64,000 nt of DNA from Undaria pinnatifida. Taxonomy: Eukaryota; Sar; Phaeophyceae; Laminariales; Alariaceae. Made by a program: the position numbers and the translations under genes. Below the pieces are notes generated by a model. That model saw nothing but the letters and a program-made list of their open reading frames with translations, was not told the DNA's origin and ran no database searches. The stretch's first letter is position 1; the number at the start of each line of letters is the position of its first letter. This document shows, piece by piece, positions 13,065 through 24,369 of the stretch. The stretch spans positions 744,001 through 808,000 of the forward strand of contig JABAKD010000014.1 in assembly GCA_012845835.1 (NCBI GenBank), given 5' to 3'.

Positions 13065-15402
13065 AGTGAGGTCTTCGCAAGGGCACATTGGATGCCTGTG
13101 AAAAATTGCACGGTCTAATTAAAAAGAACGGCGTGGACATTCGGCGGAGAATAAGTTTGGGGTTTTTAACGCGAACCAGCCTGTAGCAGGGGCGTAGTAG
13201 TACATAGCTACAAGATATCAAACCACTGCTGCCGTACTATGGATGGAAGGGTCGCGAAACATGGCAGCTTCAATAGCCATTCATCTGTCAAACTCAAGCA
13301 CGGACGGGGCTCCCGTCTCGTGCCCGTCTCTAATCGGGCGGGAAACAACGTTCAGGATATTGAGCTTAGGCCAATCTTTGATAGGTCCTGAACCGACCAC
13401 TTATCATCGACGATCGAAGTGTTGTCGTGGACGAGCGCCTGGTCCGGGCATTCGTCCACAACAACATTTCGAGCTTTGACCACAAGTAGTCTGTACAGGG
13501 CCTTACGAGGAGGGCTGAGAGTAATGCCATGACGGCTGTCGTATTCAACCTGATAAGTGCGCGCACTACACGAGAGCATCGCGTTTCAACTTGGCTCGTT
13601 CACGTTTCGATCGTCGAAATTAATTTTTCTGTACAAGACATTCCAAGATGGTTACGAGCGACACCATGACAACTGTCGTCCCCCATGTGACGCCGTGTAC
13701 AAGACGGGAGTTCTCGTGCTTGACGTTGATAGGCGGGCGACGATGCGAAACTGCAACGCTTGGTGAGCTTTTCAGAACTTCCGTGCAACGGAGATCTCAT
13801 AACCCCGTGCTTACCCCGCAATGTTTCACGACCGTTTCAGCACGCCAATGCCACGGAGATCTAACGCCGTCCGCGCATGTGCTATCGGTGTGCAGAGAGA
13901 GTGGCAGAAGCAGTAGCAGCGGTATTAGCAGACGACGCAAGGTATTAGCTACTACCGCGACTACTACGGCTGTAGATACTGCGCGTCAAACGGTTACAAA
14001 ACATTGCAGCCTTCGACCCCCGTTAATCACCGATCAACTCCTTTCTCGTGCGTGGCACTTGTCAGGAGAGAGGCAGCGGCCGCCATGGTGTTGCTCTCGT
14101 CCGTATACACTCGCTCGCCTACGACAGCATATCGATTGAGGAAGGTAGTGGCCTTTATAGGACTTTTGGAAAATGGCTGAGAGCAGCACAACGGCGGTCG
14201 TCGTCTCCCACGGGACGAGCGCTGCGGATGCGACGAGAACCCCCGTGCTTCCCCTGGGTGGGTGAGTAGCGATTTGCTAAAGTTTCCCTTTCGTGACCGA
14301 GTCAGAATGTCCATGTCACGGAGATCTAACACTGTCTGAAGCATGCAAGCACGGTGAGTAAGGAGGGTAGCAAAAGAAGTAGCAGTGGTACAAAAGAACA
14401 TGCCGCAAGGAATCAAGCTACAAAAGTACAACTACTCCTAATAATGTACTTTGATTATCTCGAGTTATTGCGGCTTCAGTGCGTCGTCACTCATCAATCG
14501 AGTTGAAGCACGGACACTCCGTTGTCGTGGGCGGCGCTCGTCCGGGGGAAGACGGCGGTCGCCATCGTGTTGCTCTTACTGTAGTCACCCTCGAAAACTT
14601 CTGTACAGACCGCTTGTGAACGAGTGGTTGGACCTTTCGGTGATGGTTACTATAAGCGCAATACCAAGGCGGACGTTATCTCGCCCTTGGTGGAAGACGC
14701 ATAAAACACCGTAGCGCCCAATCTACAACTTTATGAGTGACTGACGACATGCTGAAGATGCGGTGCTGCGATGTTCGTGGCGGTTCCGGCACGCCAGTGT
14801 TACGGGAATTTAAATCCTTCCGTGCATGCAGGATCGGTGTTACAAAGAAATGGACAACACAAGGTATCACGCTGCTACGACCACTGCCACTACTGTACTG
14901 TGCGTGAAACGGTTCCGAAACATTGCAGCTCCAGTACATTGTCTCTCACCCATCAAGTTCAAGCACGTGCACTAATGTCTCGTCCCCAAGCGCTCGTGGA
15001 GAGGGAGACAGTGGCCACTGAAGTTATCCCTAGTCATCTTCAAAATATCCTGGACCTCTTATCCTCGACGATCGGAAATTGGTCGTGGACGACAGGCCGG
15101 ACGCCCAGCCACCCGGCCCCGATAAGTTTTCGGTCGTAGCGGAGAAACGGTCTGTACAGAACATTTGCGAGGGGAGCGTGAACGACACCATGACGGCTGT
15201 CGTTTCCATCCAACGGATGCCGTGCACGAGACGGGGGCGCCCGTGTGCTTCACGTACTGAAGCTTTCATTGCTCGTGGCCGTTTTAGACCGACAGGCCGC
15301 GGAGATCTAAAACCGTCCAAATATGCAGCATCGGTGTTCACGGAGGGCTTCAGAATCAGTAATAGCGGTGCAGTGGTAGCAAACCCCGCAAGGTGTCCAA
15401 GT

Positions 15403-15415
15403 GCTACTACTACTT

Positions 15416-15479
<64 letters not shown>

Positions 15480-15590
15480 CGCTACTACTACTGGTACTAC
15501 TTCTACTGCTGCTGCTGCTACTACTCTTACTGCTGCTACTGCTGCTACAGCTGCTGCTACTAGTACTACGACTGCTGCTACGACTGTACT
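15403..15590. repeat. (TAC)n microsatellite in a foldback spacer
   Basis: Nearly pure CTA/TAC repeats at 15415-15479, then a degenerate TACTGCTGC mix. It sits where every foldback unit has a shorter TAC tract, so it is an expansion of a family feature. Poly-Leu and poly-Thr frames here are artefacts. Confidence 0.95.
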
Positions 15591-16789
15591 GTACGTGAAA
15601 CGTTCACGAATCATTGAAGCGTTAGTATGTCGTCCCTCACCGATCAAGTTGAAGAATATGCGTCCCCTTGTCGTGCGCGGCACTCATCACAAAAGAGACG
15701 GCGGCTGCCATGGCATTGCTCTTAGCCATCTTCGAACGGTCATGTATAAATCACTTGTGGGCAAGTGGCTGGTCCTGTACGAATCACTTGTGGGCAAGTG
15801 ACTGAACCGTTCGAAGATGGCTAAGAGCGTCACCAAGGCGGCAAACGACTCAAATGCGACAAGCGTTGTACACAACACGGGAGCGATTTTTTTACTTCGT
15901 GATAGGTGAGTTTCAACCTCATGAAGGATACCAAACTTGGTAGGGTAGGAAAGCGTATGATAATAGTATTGAAACGGAAATGTCCTAACCTAGGGCCAAC
16001 CCAAACCACGAAAAATCAGCTAGAAACAACCAAAATGGCCCCTTGTACCCACAGCCCTAAAACGATATCTTGGGTTGGATTGGTCGAGATAACTCCAACC
16101 CAACCTGCTAACAATTTTAACAAAAATTGAGCAACACCCAATCAGGCTTTGTTGTTGTACGGTTTCTTTGGGTCTTTCAGTCCAACACAATTCGGTAATC
16201 GTAAACACCCTAGTCAAATTTAGTTTTGTTACCGCCAGTGGTGGCGAAAGAGGAACAGATGCCGCAAGGTATCAAACTATATGATACTATGCTGGATTAT
16301 TGCACGCGAAACGGCCATGAAACATTGCAACTTCAGTACGTCGTCGAGCGGCTGCTCTCGTCTCGAGCGCGTCTCTCATGAGGCGAGAGACGCCGGCCGC
16401 CATGGTGTTGCTCTTAGCCATCTTCGAAAGATCCTGTACCAACCACATATCTTCGACGATCAAAGTTTCTTCATGGACGAGCGGCTGGTCCGGTTATTCT
16501 TCCACTATAACAATTTCATCTCCGACGCTATCACTAGTGGTCTGTGATGGGCCTTTCGAAGAGGGTTGTGAACAACATAATGGCGGCCGTTGCGTCCCGC
16601 CTTACGAGCGCCGCGCACGAGACGAGAGGACGGGAGCGCCCGTGCTTCAACTCGACGGGTAAGTGTTATGCTGCAGTGTTGCTAAACCGGTTCAGAGAGC
16701 GTATGCCGCGGAGCTGTAACACCGTCGTCTAAGAATGCAACATCGCTGTGCAGGAGGCCAAGGCTGTGGCGGGGGCGGGGGTTCACGTT

Positions 16790-17030
16790 TGGAGCCTTTC
16801 GTCGCAGTGGCTCGTCGTCACTCGCGCGAGTGATCCCGCTGTTCCTTTCCTTTCTTGAGTTTTCGTGCTGTTTTATTTGGCGATGTTAATCCACCATGGA
16901 ATGGTAAACGCTGTGCCAAAACAATCGCCTAAAGTCTTTTTGTCCGTGAGGCAAAGAGTCACTCGTGCGAGTGGCTTAAACCCAGTAGTAGTGAAAATGG
17001 GAGTATACCCCTACCGTAGCCTTGATCAGG
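16790..17030. mobile_element. MITE-like segment with CACTCGCGCGAGTG palindromes
   Basis: TCACTCGCGCGAGTGA near 16815 and TCACTCGTGCGAGTGG near 16965, ending ACCCCTACCGTAGCCTTGAT. The same arrangement (TCACTCGCGCGAGTGA then CCCCCTACCGTAGCATTGAT) occurs at 51245-51490. Confidence 0.55.
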
Positions 17031-17289
17031 GAGGGTAGCAGAAGTAGTAGCAGCGATACAGGTCAGAGGCCGAAAGGCATAAACCTACGGCTACCACGAC
17101 TAACGCTGTAAATACTTGCATAAAAGGGCAACAAAATATTGCAGGTTCGGTACGTCGACACTAAACAATCCAATTGAAGCACGGGCGCCGCTGTCTCGTG
17201 CGAAGCGCTCGTTGAAGAAGAGACGGCACAAGCTATGGTATTGCTCTTAATGATCTTCGAAAGGCTCTGTGGAGGCCGACATGTGCTAC

Positions 17290-17520
17290 GATAGAGATAG
17301 TAGCACTGCTGGGCCAAAATGTTTCTGCCTGGTGGGGGCTTCTTAATTGGGGAACCACTTGTTATCGTCGGAATACCATCGGCGTTTGAATTGCTTTTTG
17401 TTGGGCATGGGATTGTCCATCGGATCGCATTTTCAAACTTTCTCAAATGTAGCGGGTGAAGCATAGAGATCCCCAAGTATGGAGCTTCAGTAAAAGTAGG
17501 CTCTACCCCTATCGTAGCAT
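17290..17520. mobile_element. MITE-like segment ending CCCCTATCGTAGCATGC
   Basis: Shares GGGGAACCACTTGTTATCG, GGGATTGTCCATCGGATCGC and TTTCAAACTTTCTCAAA with 38440-38620 and 39475-39720. All end near a C(A/T)ACCGTAG-type motif. Member of a dispersed short-element family. Confidence 0.5.
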
Positions 17521-18117
17521 GCGTCGGCCACTTGCCCCACTTACCCGCGACGATTTAAACATCATGGTGGACAAGCGACTGAACGTCCGGGCACTCGTTT
17601 CCGACACGTTCTCGATGTTCGTGGATAAGTGGCCTTTACAGATCCTTTTGAAGATGGCCTCCACCAACACAACGTTGGCTGATGCCTCCCATCCGACGAG
17701 TCTTACTCACACGGCTGAAGCGCCCGTGCTTCAACCACCGCCAGAAAAAAAAGATGCACCCCCTATAATACTATTAACAGTATGGGTCAAGGGAGAGACG
17801 GTGGCCACCATGACATGGTATTGCTCTTAGCAATCTTCAAAAGGCCCTGCACAGACAGCTTGGGGACGAGTAGCTGAAACTTCGGAAGATGACTAAGAGC
17901 AGCACCATATGATATAGTGAGTATATGGTGGCTTACTCCTACACGACGCACGCTGCTCACGAGACGGGAGCGCCCGTGCCTCCCCTGGATGGGCGAGGAG
18001 CGACGTGCTGAAGCTGTAACTATTCGTGATCGTTTCAGAACGCCTGTGCTACGGACGCTCAACACCTTTCAAGCATGCAGCACCGGTGTGCAGGGAGGCC
18101 AGAAAAACAGTAGCAGC

Positions 18118-18337
18118 CGTTGATTTGGGATCTTCGGTATGACATTTACTTATCATTTTCGTGTCGGTTCGGGCTACTGGCCTGTTTTTGGGTACCTAGT
18201 AGTGCCTGGCTTGCGTTCTTGATGGTAGACTGCTGTGAGCTCTCGCTCAGGAGGTCACTCTTCTGGGCTTGCCTCTACCCTGGGTTGGGAGAGTAATACA
18301 ATGACTTGAAACCTACCCCGCTTGGAGCTAGCGAACA
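18118..18337. repeat. 5' LTR of the 3.0 kb element
   Basis: Direct copy of 20870-21087. Best conserved part: GTAGACTGCTGTGAGCTCTC, GGTCACTCTTCTGGGCTTGC and ACCTACCCCGCTTGG. The first base of the expected TG start is C here. Confidence 0.85.
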
Positions 18338-18674
18338 CTCTAGAGGGAACCGATTCGGTCTAGCCTCATGGGAGATCTAAGGGCCAGCAGTGTTGGAACA
18401 GGGCCATGCTCTCGAAGAAGCTTGGTGGGGAAGAAAGGGCCGTGTTTGTGGAGCCAGCCTTCTCGGAGACCAGCGGAAAAAAGAGCAGTAAGGCGCAAGG
18501 AGGAGTCCGGTGGGGAGAAGGAGAGAGCCACCGCTGGTATGGCAGGGAGAGATGCTGTACCGCCATCGTCGGGATTCTCCGATGGTGGCAGAGGGAGCAT
18601 GGAGGGCAACTTGATAGGCGAGTTTCTTACTGACGGGCGTCGGTATTTTTGGGCCGGTCAAGCTTGCTCTACAG

Positions 18675-18830
18675 TTGCGTGACTAAGTGGTCCAGTGGGT
18701 AGTGCTGTATAACCAAATATCACCGACTTCATATTTCGTCTTTGCGAGCGTGTGCGCTGGGGTCATTATGAACGGTTACGATAGTTCGCTCCTGGGTACT
18801 GCTGTAGTGCGTGGCGAGGAAGCACCCCAC
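18675..18830 (+). mobile_element. tRNA-derived SINE, copy 3, inside the LTR element
   Basis: GTCCAGTGGGTAGTGCTGTA head with a degraded B box (TATCACCGACTTC), then GCGAGCGTGTGCGCTGGGGT, CATTATGAACGGTTACGATAG and GTAGTGCGTGGCGAGGA. It is nested in the 18118-21087 element, so the SINE family was active after that element arrived, or was carried by it. Confidence 0.7.
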
Positions 18831-20869
18831 GGTGGAGCATGACCGTAGGCAGGGAGTAACAGTAGCTTATGTCCATGATTGAAGCGTCCCGAGGACACCC
18901 TCACCGCATAGAGTGGACAGGGGGGTTCACAGCAGCAGCTAAAAGCCTTATTATGGCGGAAGTACAGTCGTAGGCACCCTCGCCGTGTGTTGCGAGTGAG
19001 GGGTTTTCAAGTCGCACGGCATTTTTTTTTTTTTGTTGGTCGTACGCACTCCATTTCGGAAGGTTGGTTGTGGAGGCAGCTGATATGGGGTTATCTGCAC
19101 ATTCCGTGAGAAGTCACACGGCCGCCAGCCGTGTGCACCCGACTAGGGTGGTGCTTTGGTAGGGCAAAGTCGCGAGGCATAATAGCCGCATGCTTCCTGC
19201 TGCTGGTAACAGTGGTAGGAACGGTCGTGGGGTAATCGTGGGCTGTCTGCAGCAGTACCAAATAACGATGGGGTTTCGTCCGGGAAACAAGTCGAGCGGC
19301 ATGGCCGCACGCACTCCATGATACGCAGCAGCAACAGCAGCCGCAGGAAAGCTCATGGAGGGAGCAGACCCGTTCATTATTTCGTCAGCGGGAGCTTTAT
19401 GGTTCGGCAACATCGCGGTGCGAGGGGGAGGGAAAGGTGTGGTCAAAGTCGTGAATTTATTTTCACGGTGGATTCGTTTTTCGATCAAAATATTGTTTTT
19501 GGTCGAATTCGACGTTTTTTTATGTACGGTATAAGAGTGGAGACCCGTAAATAGTAGGCGATTTGTTTGCGGTGAGGGTGGAAACCTGCGAAAAGCATCA
19601 TCTTAGGTTCGTTCTGGATGGTATGCGTAACCTTTTTCGCCTGGTAGTTTTGATGTGTTTTCATATTTAAATCAAACAGTCTTTGTAAATCCGAAAAACT
19701 TGTAGTGTTTTTCTGGTGTAGGCAGGACCAGAAGGGGCCTGGTGAAGCTGACATATAGACAAAAACGATTTGGAGAATGGAGTACGTACGTGCACATTGA
19801 GAGGTGTACTGATCTGATGATGTGTGGTATTGATGGTGGCACTGGTTATACTGAATTTTGCGGGTATCTCTAGTTTTCGGCAGTAGTAGTCTTCTAATGG
19901 ATTGCAAAATAAAGGAGTTTGTGCATATTCACGATTGATTGGTTGTCCTATCAACAGTATCATTTTGCGAATACTTGCTCGCAATGGAGGAGTGAAACAC
20001 GAAATATTTTTGCGATGATCGAACAGTTTTCGTCGCTGGGAGAGCTTGGTCTGTTCGTACCGACAGTGGCGGCATTTGTTTCTTTATTCGATTATTTGGA
20101 GCTGTAGCGAACAAAAGCCAAAACACAGCATTTTCGGTCTTGTAACGGTTTGCAATTGACCAATATTTCGGGTAATTAAGCTTGTTGGCGAGGGTTAGTT
20201 GCACTGGCTTATAAGTTTTGCTGGTATCTCTTGTTTGTGGTTGCCTACGTGTGCTGACGAGATGGGATGGGGCATCCTTGTGACCGTACAGTACAGGAGA
20301 TAGCGGTCTCAAAATGAGGGAGGATGTGCAAAGTCACAATTAGTAATTGGATTACCGATGTTGTTTTGCCGAATTTGATGGGTAGTTGCGATTTTGTTTG
20401 GAAATTCGAAGGACGAGATGTTTTGAGGGTTAGATTTAATTCACAAGCAAGTTGCATTTGCTTTGCAATGAAAAACGGGGTGGCTTGTGGATGATCAGAT
20501 ACTCTTTGAATCAGGGAGGGCGTAGGCTAATTTCGCGTCGGATAAATTCTGTGTTTGCGGGAAATAGTTTATGATGTTTTTTTTTTACCGGTATGATCTG
20601 TGTATCTATGGCGGTAGTAGGGGACAACGAGAGACCTTTGTCCGAGTGACCTCGCGATCTCTGGCATTTTATCTGTCGCATTAGGTTTTTTGCCGTGAAG
20701 GCGCGGCTGTTGTAATCTCTTTTTGTTATTACAATTGTTGTAAGTGGGAGAGTATGGAATAGGTCTTTCGCTCATGAGGATGAGTTTCCTCTTATCATTT
20801 TTGTTGTGTTTGGTAATGGAATTGAGTCAATTGTTGATTCGTCACTGTCTTGTGAAGAATCCGGGAGGG

Positions 20870-21087
20870 TGTTGATTTGGGATCTTCGGTATGGCAGCTA
20901 CTTATCAGCTTCGTGCCGGCTCGGGCTACTGGCCTATTACTGGGTACCTAATAGTATCTGGCTGTTCTCGATGGTAGACTGCTGTGAGCTCTCGCTCAGG
21001 AGGTCACTCTTCTGGGCTTGCCTCTACCCTGGGTTGATAGACGTAGTACAATGACTTGAAACCTACCCCGCTTGGCGCTAGCGAACA
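20870..21087. repeat. 3' LTR of the 3.0 kb element
   Basis: Begins TGTTGATTTGGGATCTTCGG and ends GCTAGCGAACA. Paired with 18118-18337. Confidence 0.85.
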
Positions 21088-21480
21088 GCAGCGGTACCGT
21101 AGTAGTCGCCGCATGGTGTCCAACTACTACTACTTCGTCATCTACTACTACAACAACTACTACCACTACTATTATGATACTACTATTTCACTGCCGTGCG
21201 TGAAACAACTGCGAAAAACGGCAGTCTGAGTACGACGTCACTTACCCACCAGGAGAAGCGTGGCAGTCCCGTCTCGAGCGCGGCGTTTGTCACGAGAGAG
21301 ACGGTGGCCGCCCAGGTGCTGCTCTTAGCCATGTTCGAAAGGTCCAGCCACCCTGTAAAGGACAATTCGAAGATGGCTACCAGCAACACCATTGACGGCC
21401 CCCGTTTCTCACATGACGAGCACTGCACACGAGACGGGATCGCCCGTGCTTCAAACTGGTGGGGGAGTGACAACTCAAGC
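21088..21480. repeat. Foldback satellite, continuation after LTR insertion
   Basis: Resumes at GCAGCGGTAC, exactly where 18117 breaks off. It includes a TAC-rich spacer, then arms with GTCTCGAGCGCGGCGTTTGT, CTCTTAGCCATGTTCGAAAGG and its partner GAAGATGGCTACCAGCAACACC. Another fragment lies at 22020-22150. Confidence 0.85.
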
Positions 21481-21539
21481 TTTTTCGTGTTTTTAACCGT
21501 TGCCTTTCTTTCCAGCACTTGTCGTACGTACGTACCAGG

Positions 21540-21720
21540 TAAGAGGTTTTATCCTCAGCGGCCTTCTTGGCAGCCATGGTCACAAGTGTCGTCCCTTCTC
21601 TTGCCTTCCTTTTTATCGCGCATTGGGTTCAGCAGTCCCGCTGATCGTCGGTTTACATCGGCTTCTTGCGTATTCCCGCTCTCGCACGTTCGACGACGGA
21701 ACAAGACTCAGAAAATAGTC
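21540..21720 (+). repeat. Dispersed repeat, copy 1 of an inverted pair
   Basis: Contains TTTTTATCGCGCATTGGGTTCAGCA, then CGTCGGTTTACATCGG and CGACGGAACAAGACTCAGAAAATA. The minus strand of 24365-24170 carries the same sequence at about 75% identity. In both, one frame reads FLSRIGFS, suggesting a decayed coding or UTR segment of a transposon. Confidence 0.72.
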
Positions 21721-22019
21721 CCGTGTATAGATATACGCCAGCCGAGATCCGAACCTCAGCACAACCACCAGCGCGAATGACTGTCTACCGCGGACCCATA
21801 CGAGTACCGTACAGGACATATAGTAAGACAGAGATAATCATACTGACGCAGGCTGGGTGCTTAGCTTAGGAGAGAATGCGTTCTACACCGGCTTCAGTAT
21901 AACGGCTTTCCAATTTCTTATTTTCTGTAAACCTCAGCCTGGCATACTTGTTACGCTGTTTCTTAAAAGGTGTCCTGTACTGTAGTTCATTGCTTAGGGT
22001 TATGCTTTTTACTCTAATT

Positions 22020-22150
22020 GGCCGGTTCAGAGTGCCTATGTCACGGAGGTCGAACGCCGTCGACGCATGCAGTATCGGTGTGCAGGGACAGCAGAATCAG
22101 TAGCGGCGGTACAGTAGTACCTGTAGTATGGGTAGTAGACGCTGCGAGGT
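22020..22150. repeat. Foldback satellite spacer fragment
   Basis: GCCTATGTCACGGAGGTC, CGACGCATGCAGTATCGGTG and CAGTAGCGGCGGTACAGTAG match the inter-arm spacer of the array. Confidence 0.8.
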
Positions 22151-23510
22151 ATGAAACCAACTCCCATAGCGGGGAGGGCATGAGCCCAAAGTGAGTTCCA
22201 TCCATGACCACACCGTCTGTAATACTATAGTAAACCATGACAGCTGCAAAAACAAAATGGCATAGTCTAGTATCCCAGGTAAAGCAGATTTTGAAGGGAT
22301 CCGGAAGTAGGTAAGAGCGCCATATAAGGGACCTCGCATTTCTCCTCACGCTGTTCGCCTACACTACAAAGGGCCTCGTCCCTTATAGTGGGCGCAATAA
22401 TCTAAAGGGATGCCAGGTCCCCTGTAAGCGCTGCCACACAGCAGTCTCTCGCTTGAAAACGCCACACATGGACTGCTAGAAACCATAAGAGCGGCCAAAA
22501 TTGTTAAAGAACGACGGGATATAAGGGACGTTGCCGCCCTGACTCCCCGACGCACTCTGGTCCCTTGAAAGGGGCCACCTACTGATACTTCACTAGGATC
22601 CAGGATTCTCGAATCTTCACATTCCCACATGATGTAAATATGACTACTGTATCCCATTATTATATGATATCATATCATACTAACTGTGCTGCATACCTAC
22701 GCAAGAATGAAGGGGCCAAGGACATCAAGGAAGGGCCGAGTACTGTAGAGCTTGGGAGATACGACATGTGGCCAAATCAACCCCTTTGTAACTACATACC
22801 AGGTACAGCACACCAACCTGTTGGGGGCAAAGTACCACAGTAGCTTGAGACTATCATTATTTTGTGAAACAATGAATCCAACAACGAAAATGTTCAACTA
22901 TGGGTGTCCATGTTGAGACTATTACGATATATTGTTGTTGGTTGTTGGTGTGGGGTTGTGGGTGTGGGTTGTGAGTGTGAGGTGTGGGGAAATTTTCTCG
23001 AGAGAACCAGCTGGAAATACAAACGATGAGTTATCTGTAAGAGGGTGCCTGGATTCTTGCATCTACTAAAGCACGCAAATATGAAAGGGGCCAAAACAAG
23101 TGTCACAAGTCACATGGGCTGTACGGTAGGGCTTGGGATCTTATTACACGAGTTGCGGCCACGACGTGGGGCTCTAAAGCTCGACGTAGACCCTGAAAAA
23201 AAAATGCGACAAAAAATAGGATATCCTATCGGCCAGGATCCTGGAGTCTACCCTCGCAAGGATGGAGGAGGCAACCGCAAAGCCACACAAAGGCTGTGCG
23301 AGTATTGAACAGGGCTTGGGGGCTACGAGCTCTGACCACGACGTGCGATTGCAGAGCTCTAGAGTCTATCGAGCTCTCGAGACTGAAGAGTGAATGATGA
23401 AGAGATTTCCCGCTGCTAAACCAGATCACCAAGTCCAGTTCGCGCGAGAATTTACGAGCTCGCCCATGAAGACCCAAAACGCTTATGCAGAAAAATGAAA
23501 GCTGATTTTG
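22151..23510. other. No gene seen; diverged duplication
   Basis: 22685-22770 and 23055-23140 share GCATACCTACGCAAGAATGA/GCATCTACTAAAGCACGCAA and GAAAGGGGCCAA-like text. A TTGTTGGTTGTTGGTGTGGG tract lies at 22930-22990. No exon is supported. Confidence 0.45.
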
Positions 23511-23520
23511 CCTCGAGACG

Positions 23521-24186
23521 ATGCTCTTGCTGATATACATCGAGAATGCACCGATGCAATACCCCCCCGTAGATCCGATACAATGGCACACGTTGCTACG
23601 CACTGTGTCCAAATTATGCCTCGGTAAATTCAAGAGGCCCATGGCGCAAGAGGACCTTGGGCTTGGGGGTCGCGTGGGTGGGCCCAGGGGGGCTGTGGCC
23701 CAATGCCCAGGGAACGAATCTGCTGGGAGATTCAAGCTCTGGAAATATCCTGATACCCCGCATTCAAACTTGCATGACTTTTGTTGTCACGAGGCGATGC
23801 AGCTGGCATCGGGCATGCATGCGGTAACCACCGTGGATCGAATACATTGGCAATCCTTCGCACTACGTTGTGTACCGAAATTATGTCAGGGAAGAGGCAG
23901 GAGAGCGACTGTTAGCAGTGACTGCAAGAGGATCTTCGGTTTGGGGCTGGAGTTGGGGATCCAGGGGAGCCGGCCCAGGGCCATTGTTTGCGACACAAGC
24001 CACAAAAAATCTAGAAAACTCCTCGGATTGGCACGATCGGCCCGATCGACTAGTCTGGAGTCAAGGCCATGCTTCCCGTGTCCACGGCCCACGGCTCCCG
24101 TGTCCGCAAGTTTGCTTGCCACCGCTTCTGTGCCCCACACGGTCCTTGTCGCGGGCGCGACAACAGAGCACATGGTATTTTCTTAG
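23521..24186 (+). CDS. 221-residue open frame with an internal duplication, unknown
   Basis: The longest uninterrupted frame in this part of the window. Two segments of about 60 residues resemble each other: VDPIQWHTLLRTVSKLCLGK (from about residue 18) and VDRIHWQSFALRCVPKLCQG (from about residue 104), each followed by a basic stretch and a Gly-Leu-Gly-rich stretch. The duplication is also visible in the DNA (23545-23700 and 23815-23990). No family is recognised, no splice context was worked out, and it may be repeat DNA that happens to stay open. Confidence 0.25.
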   Translation: MLLLIYIENAPMQYPPVDPIQWHTLLRTVSKLCLGKFKRPMAQEDLGLGGRVGGPRGAVAQCPGNESAGRFKLWKYPDTPHSNLHDFCCHEAMQLASGMHAVTTVDRIHWQSFALRCVPKLCQGRGRRATVSSDCKRIFGLGLELGIQGSRPRAIVCDTSHKKSRKLLGLARSARSTSLESRPCFPCPRPTAPVSASLLATASVPHTVLVAGATTEHMVFS

Positions 24187-24365
24187 TCTTATTCCGTCGC
24201 CGAATTGCGAAAGAGGGTCGGTGAAATCCGATGCAAATCGACGAGTGATGGGAGTGCTGAACCCTATGCGCGATAAAAACGAATGCGCGTACCGGGGGAA
24301 GAAGGGGCGACGGACCTGTGACCACGGCTTGTCCAGCACGCCGCTAAGGGTAAAATCTCTCACGA
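24170..24365 (-). repeat. Dispersed repeat, copy 2 of an inverted pair
   Basis: Minus strand reads TTTTTATCGCGCATAGGGTT, CGTCGATTTGCATCGGATTT and CGACGGAATAAGACTAAGAAAATA. Paired with 21540-21720. Confidence 0.72.
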
Positions 24366-24369
24366 GGTG

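Larger units (their letters stand above)
8190..18117. repeat. Foldback satellite array, about 15 decayed units
   Basis: A recurring unit has two long inverted arms. The left arm includes CGGGCGCTCCCGTCTCGTGC, CTCTTAGCCATCTTCGAAAGG and CTTATCCTCGACGATCGAAA. The right arm is the reverse complement: TTCGATCGTCGA, TTTCGAAGATGGCTAAGAGC and GCACGAGACGGGAGCGCCCG. Arms are about 250 bp each around a CGTGGACGAGCG centre. Between units lies a spacer with AACACCGTCCAAGCATGCAG, AGCAGTAGCAGCGGTAC and a TAC microsatellite. Clear units lie near 8455-8800, 8940-9330, 9780-10190, 10330-10830, 13240-13850, 13985-14310, 14460-14800, 14905-15300, 15595-15910, 16300-16710 and 17780-18050. Frames on both strands here are mirror images of each other, not genes. 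Confidence 0.88.
18118..21087. mobile_element. Non-autonomous LTR element, 3.0 kb
   Basis: Two direct repeats, 18118-18337 and 20870-21087, about 220 bp and roughly 85-90% alike, begin (T/C)GTTGATTTGGG and end GCGAACA, the TG..CA form of LTRs. A 5-bp GCAGC lies on both sides (18113-18117 and 21088-21092), and the outer flanks join to give the satellite phrase AGTAGCAGCGGTAC. A purine-rich GAAGAATCCGGGAGGG precedes the 3' LTR. The 2.5 kb interior has no gag or pol similarity that I can see, and it contains a SINE at 18675-18830. The element resembles a large TRIM/LARD. Confidence 0.82.

Noticed and set aside
15401-15598. Poly-Leu, poly-Thr and poly-Val frames
   Set aside because: Produced by the TAC microsatellite in a foldback spacer.
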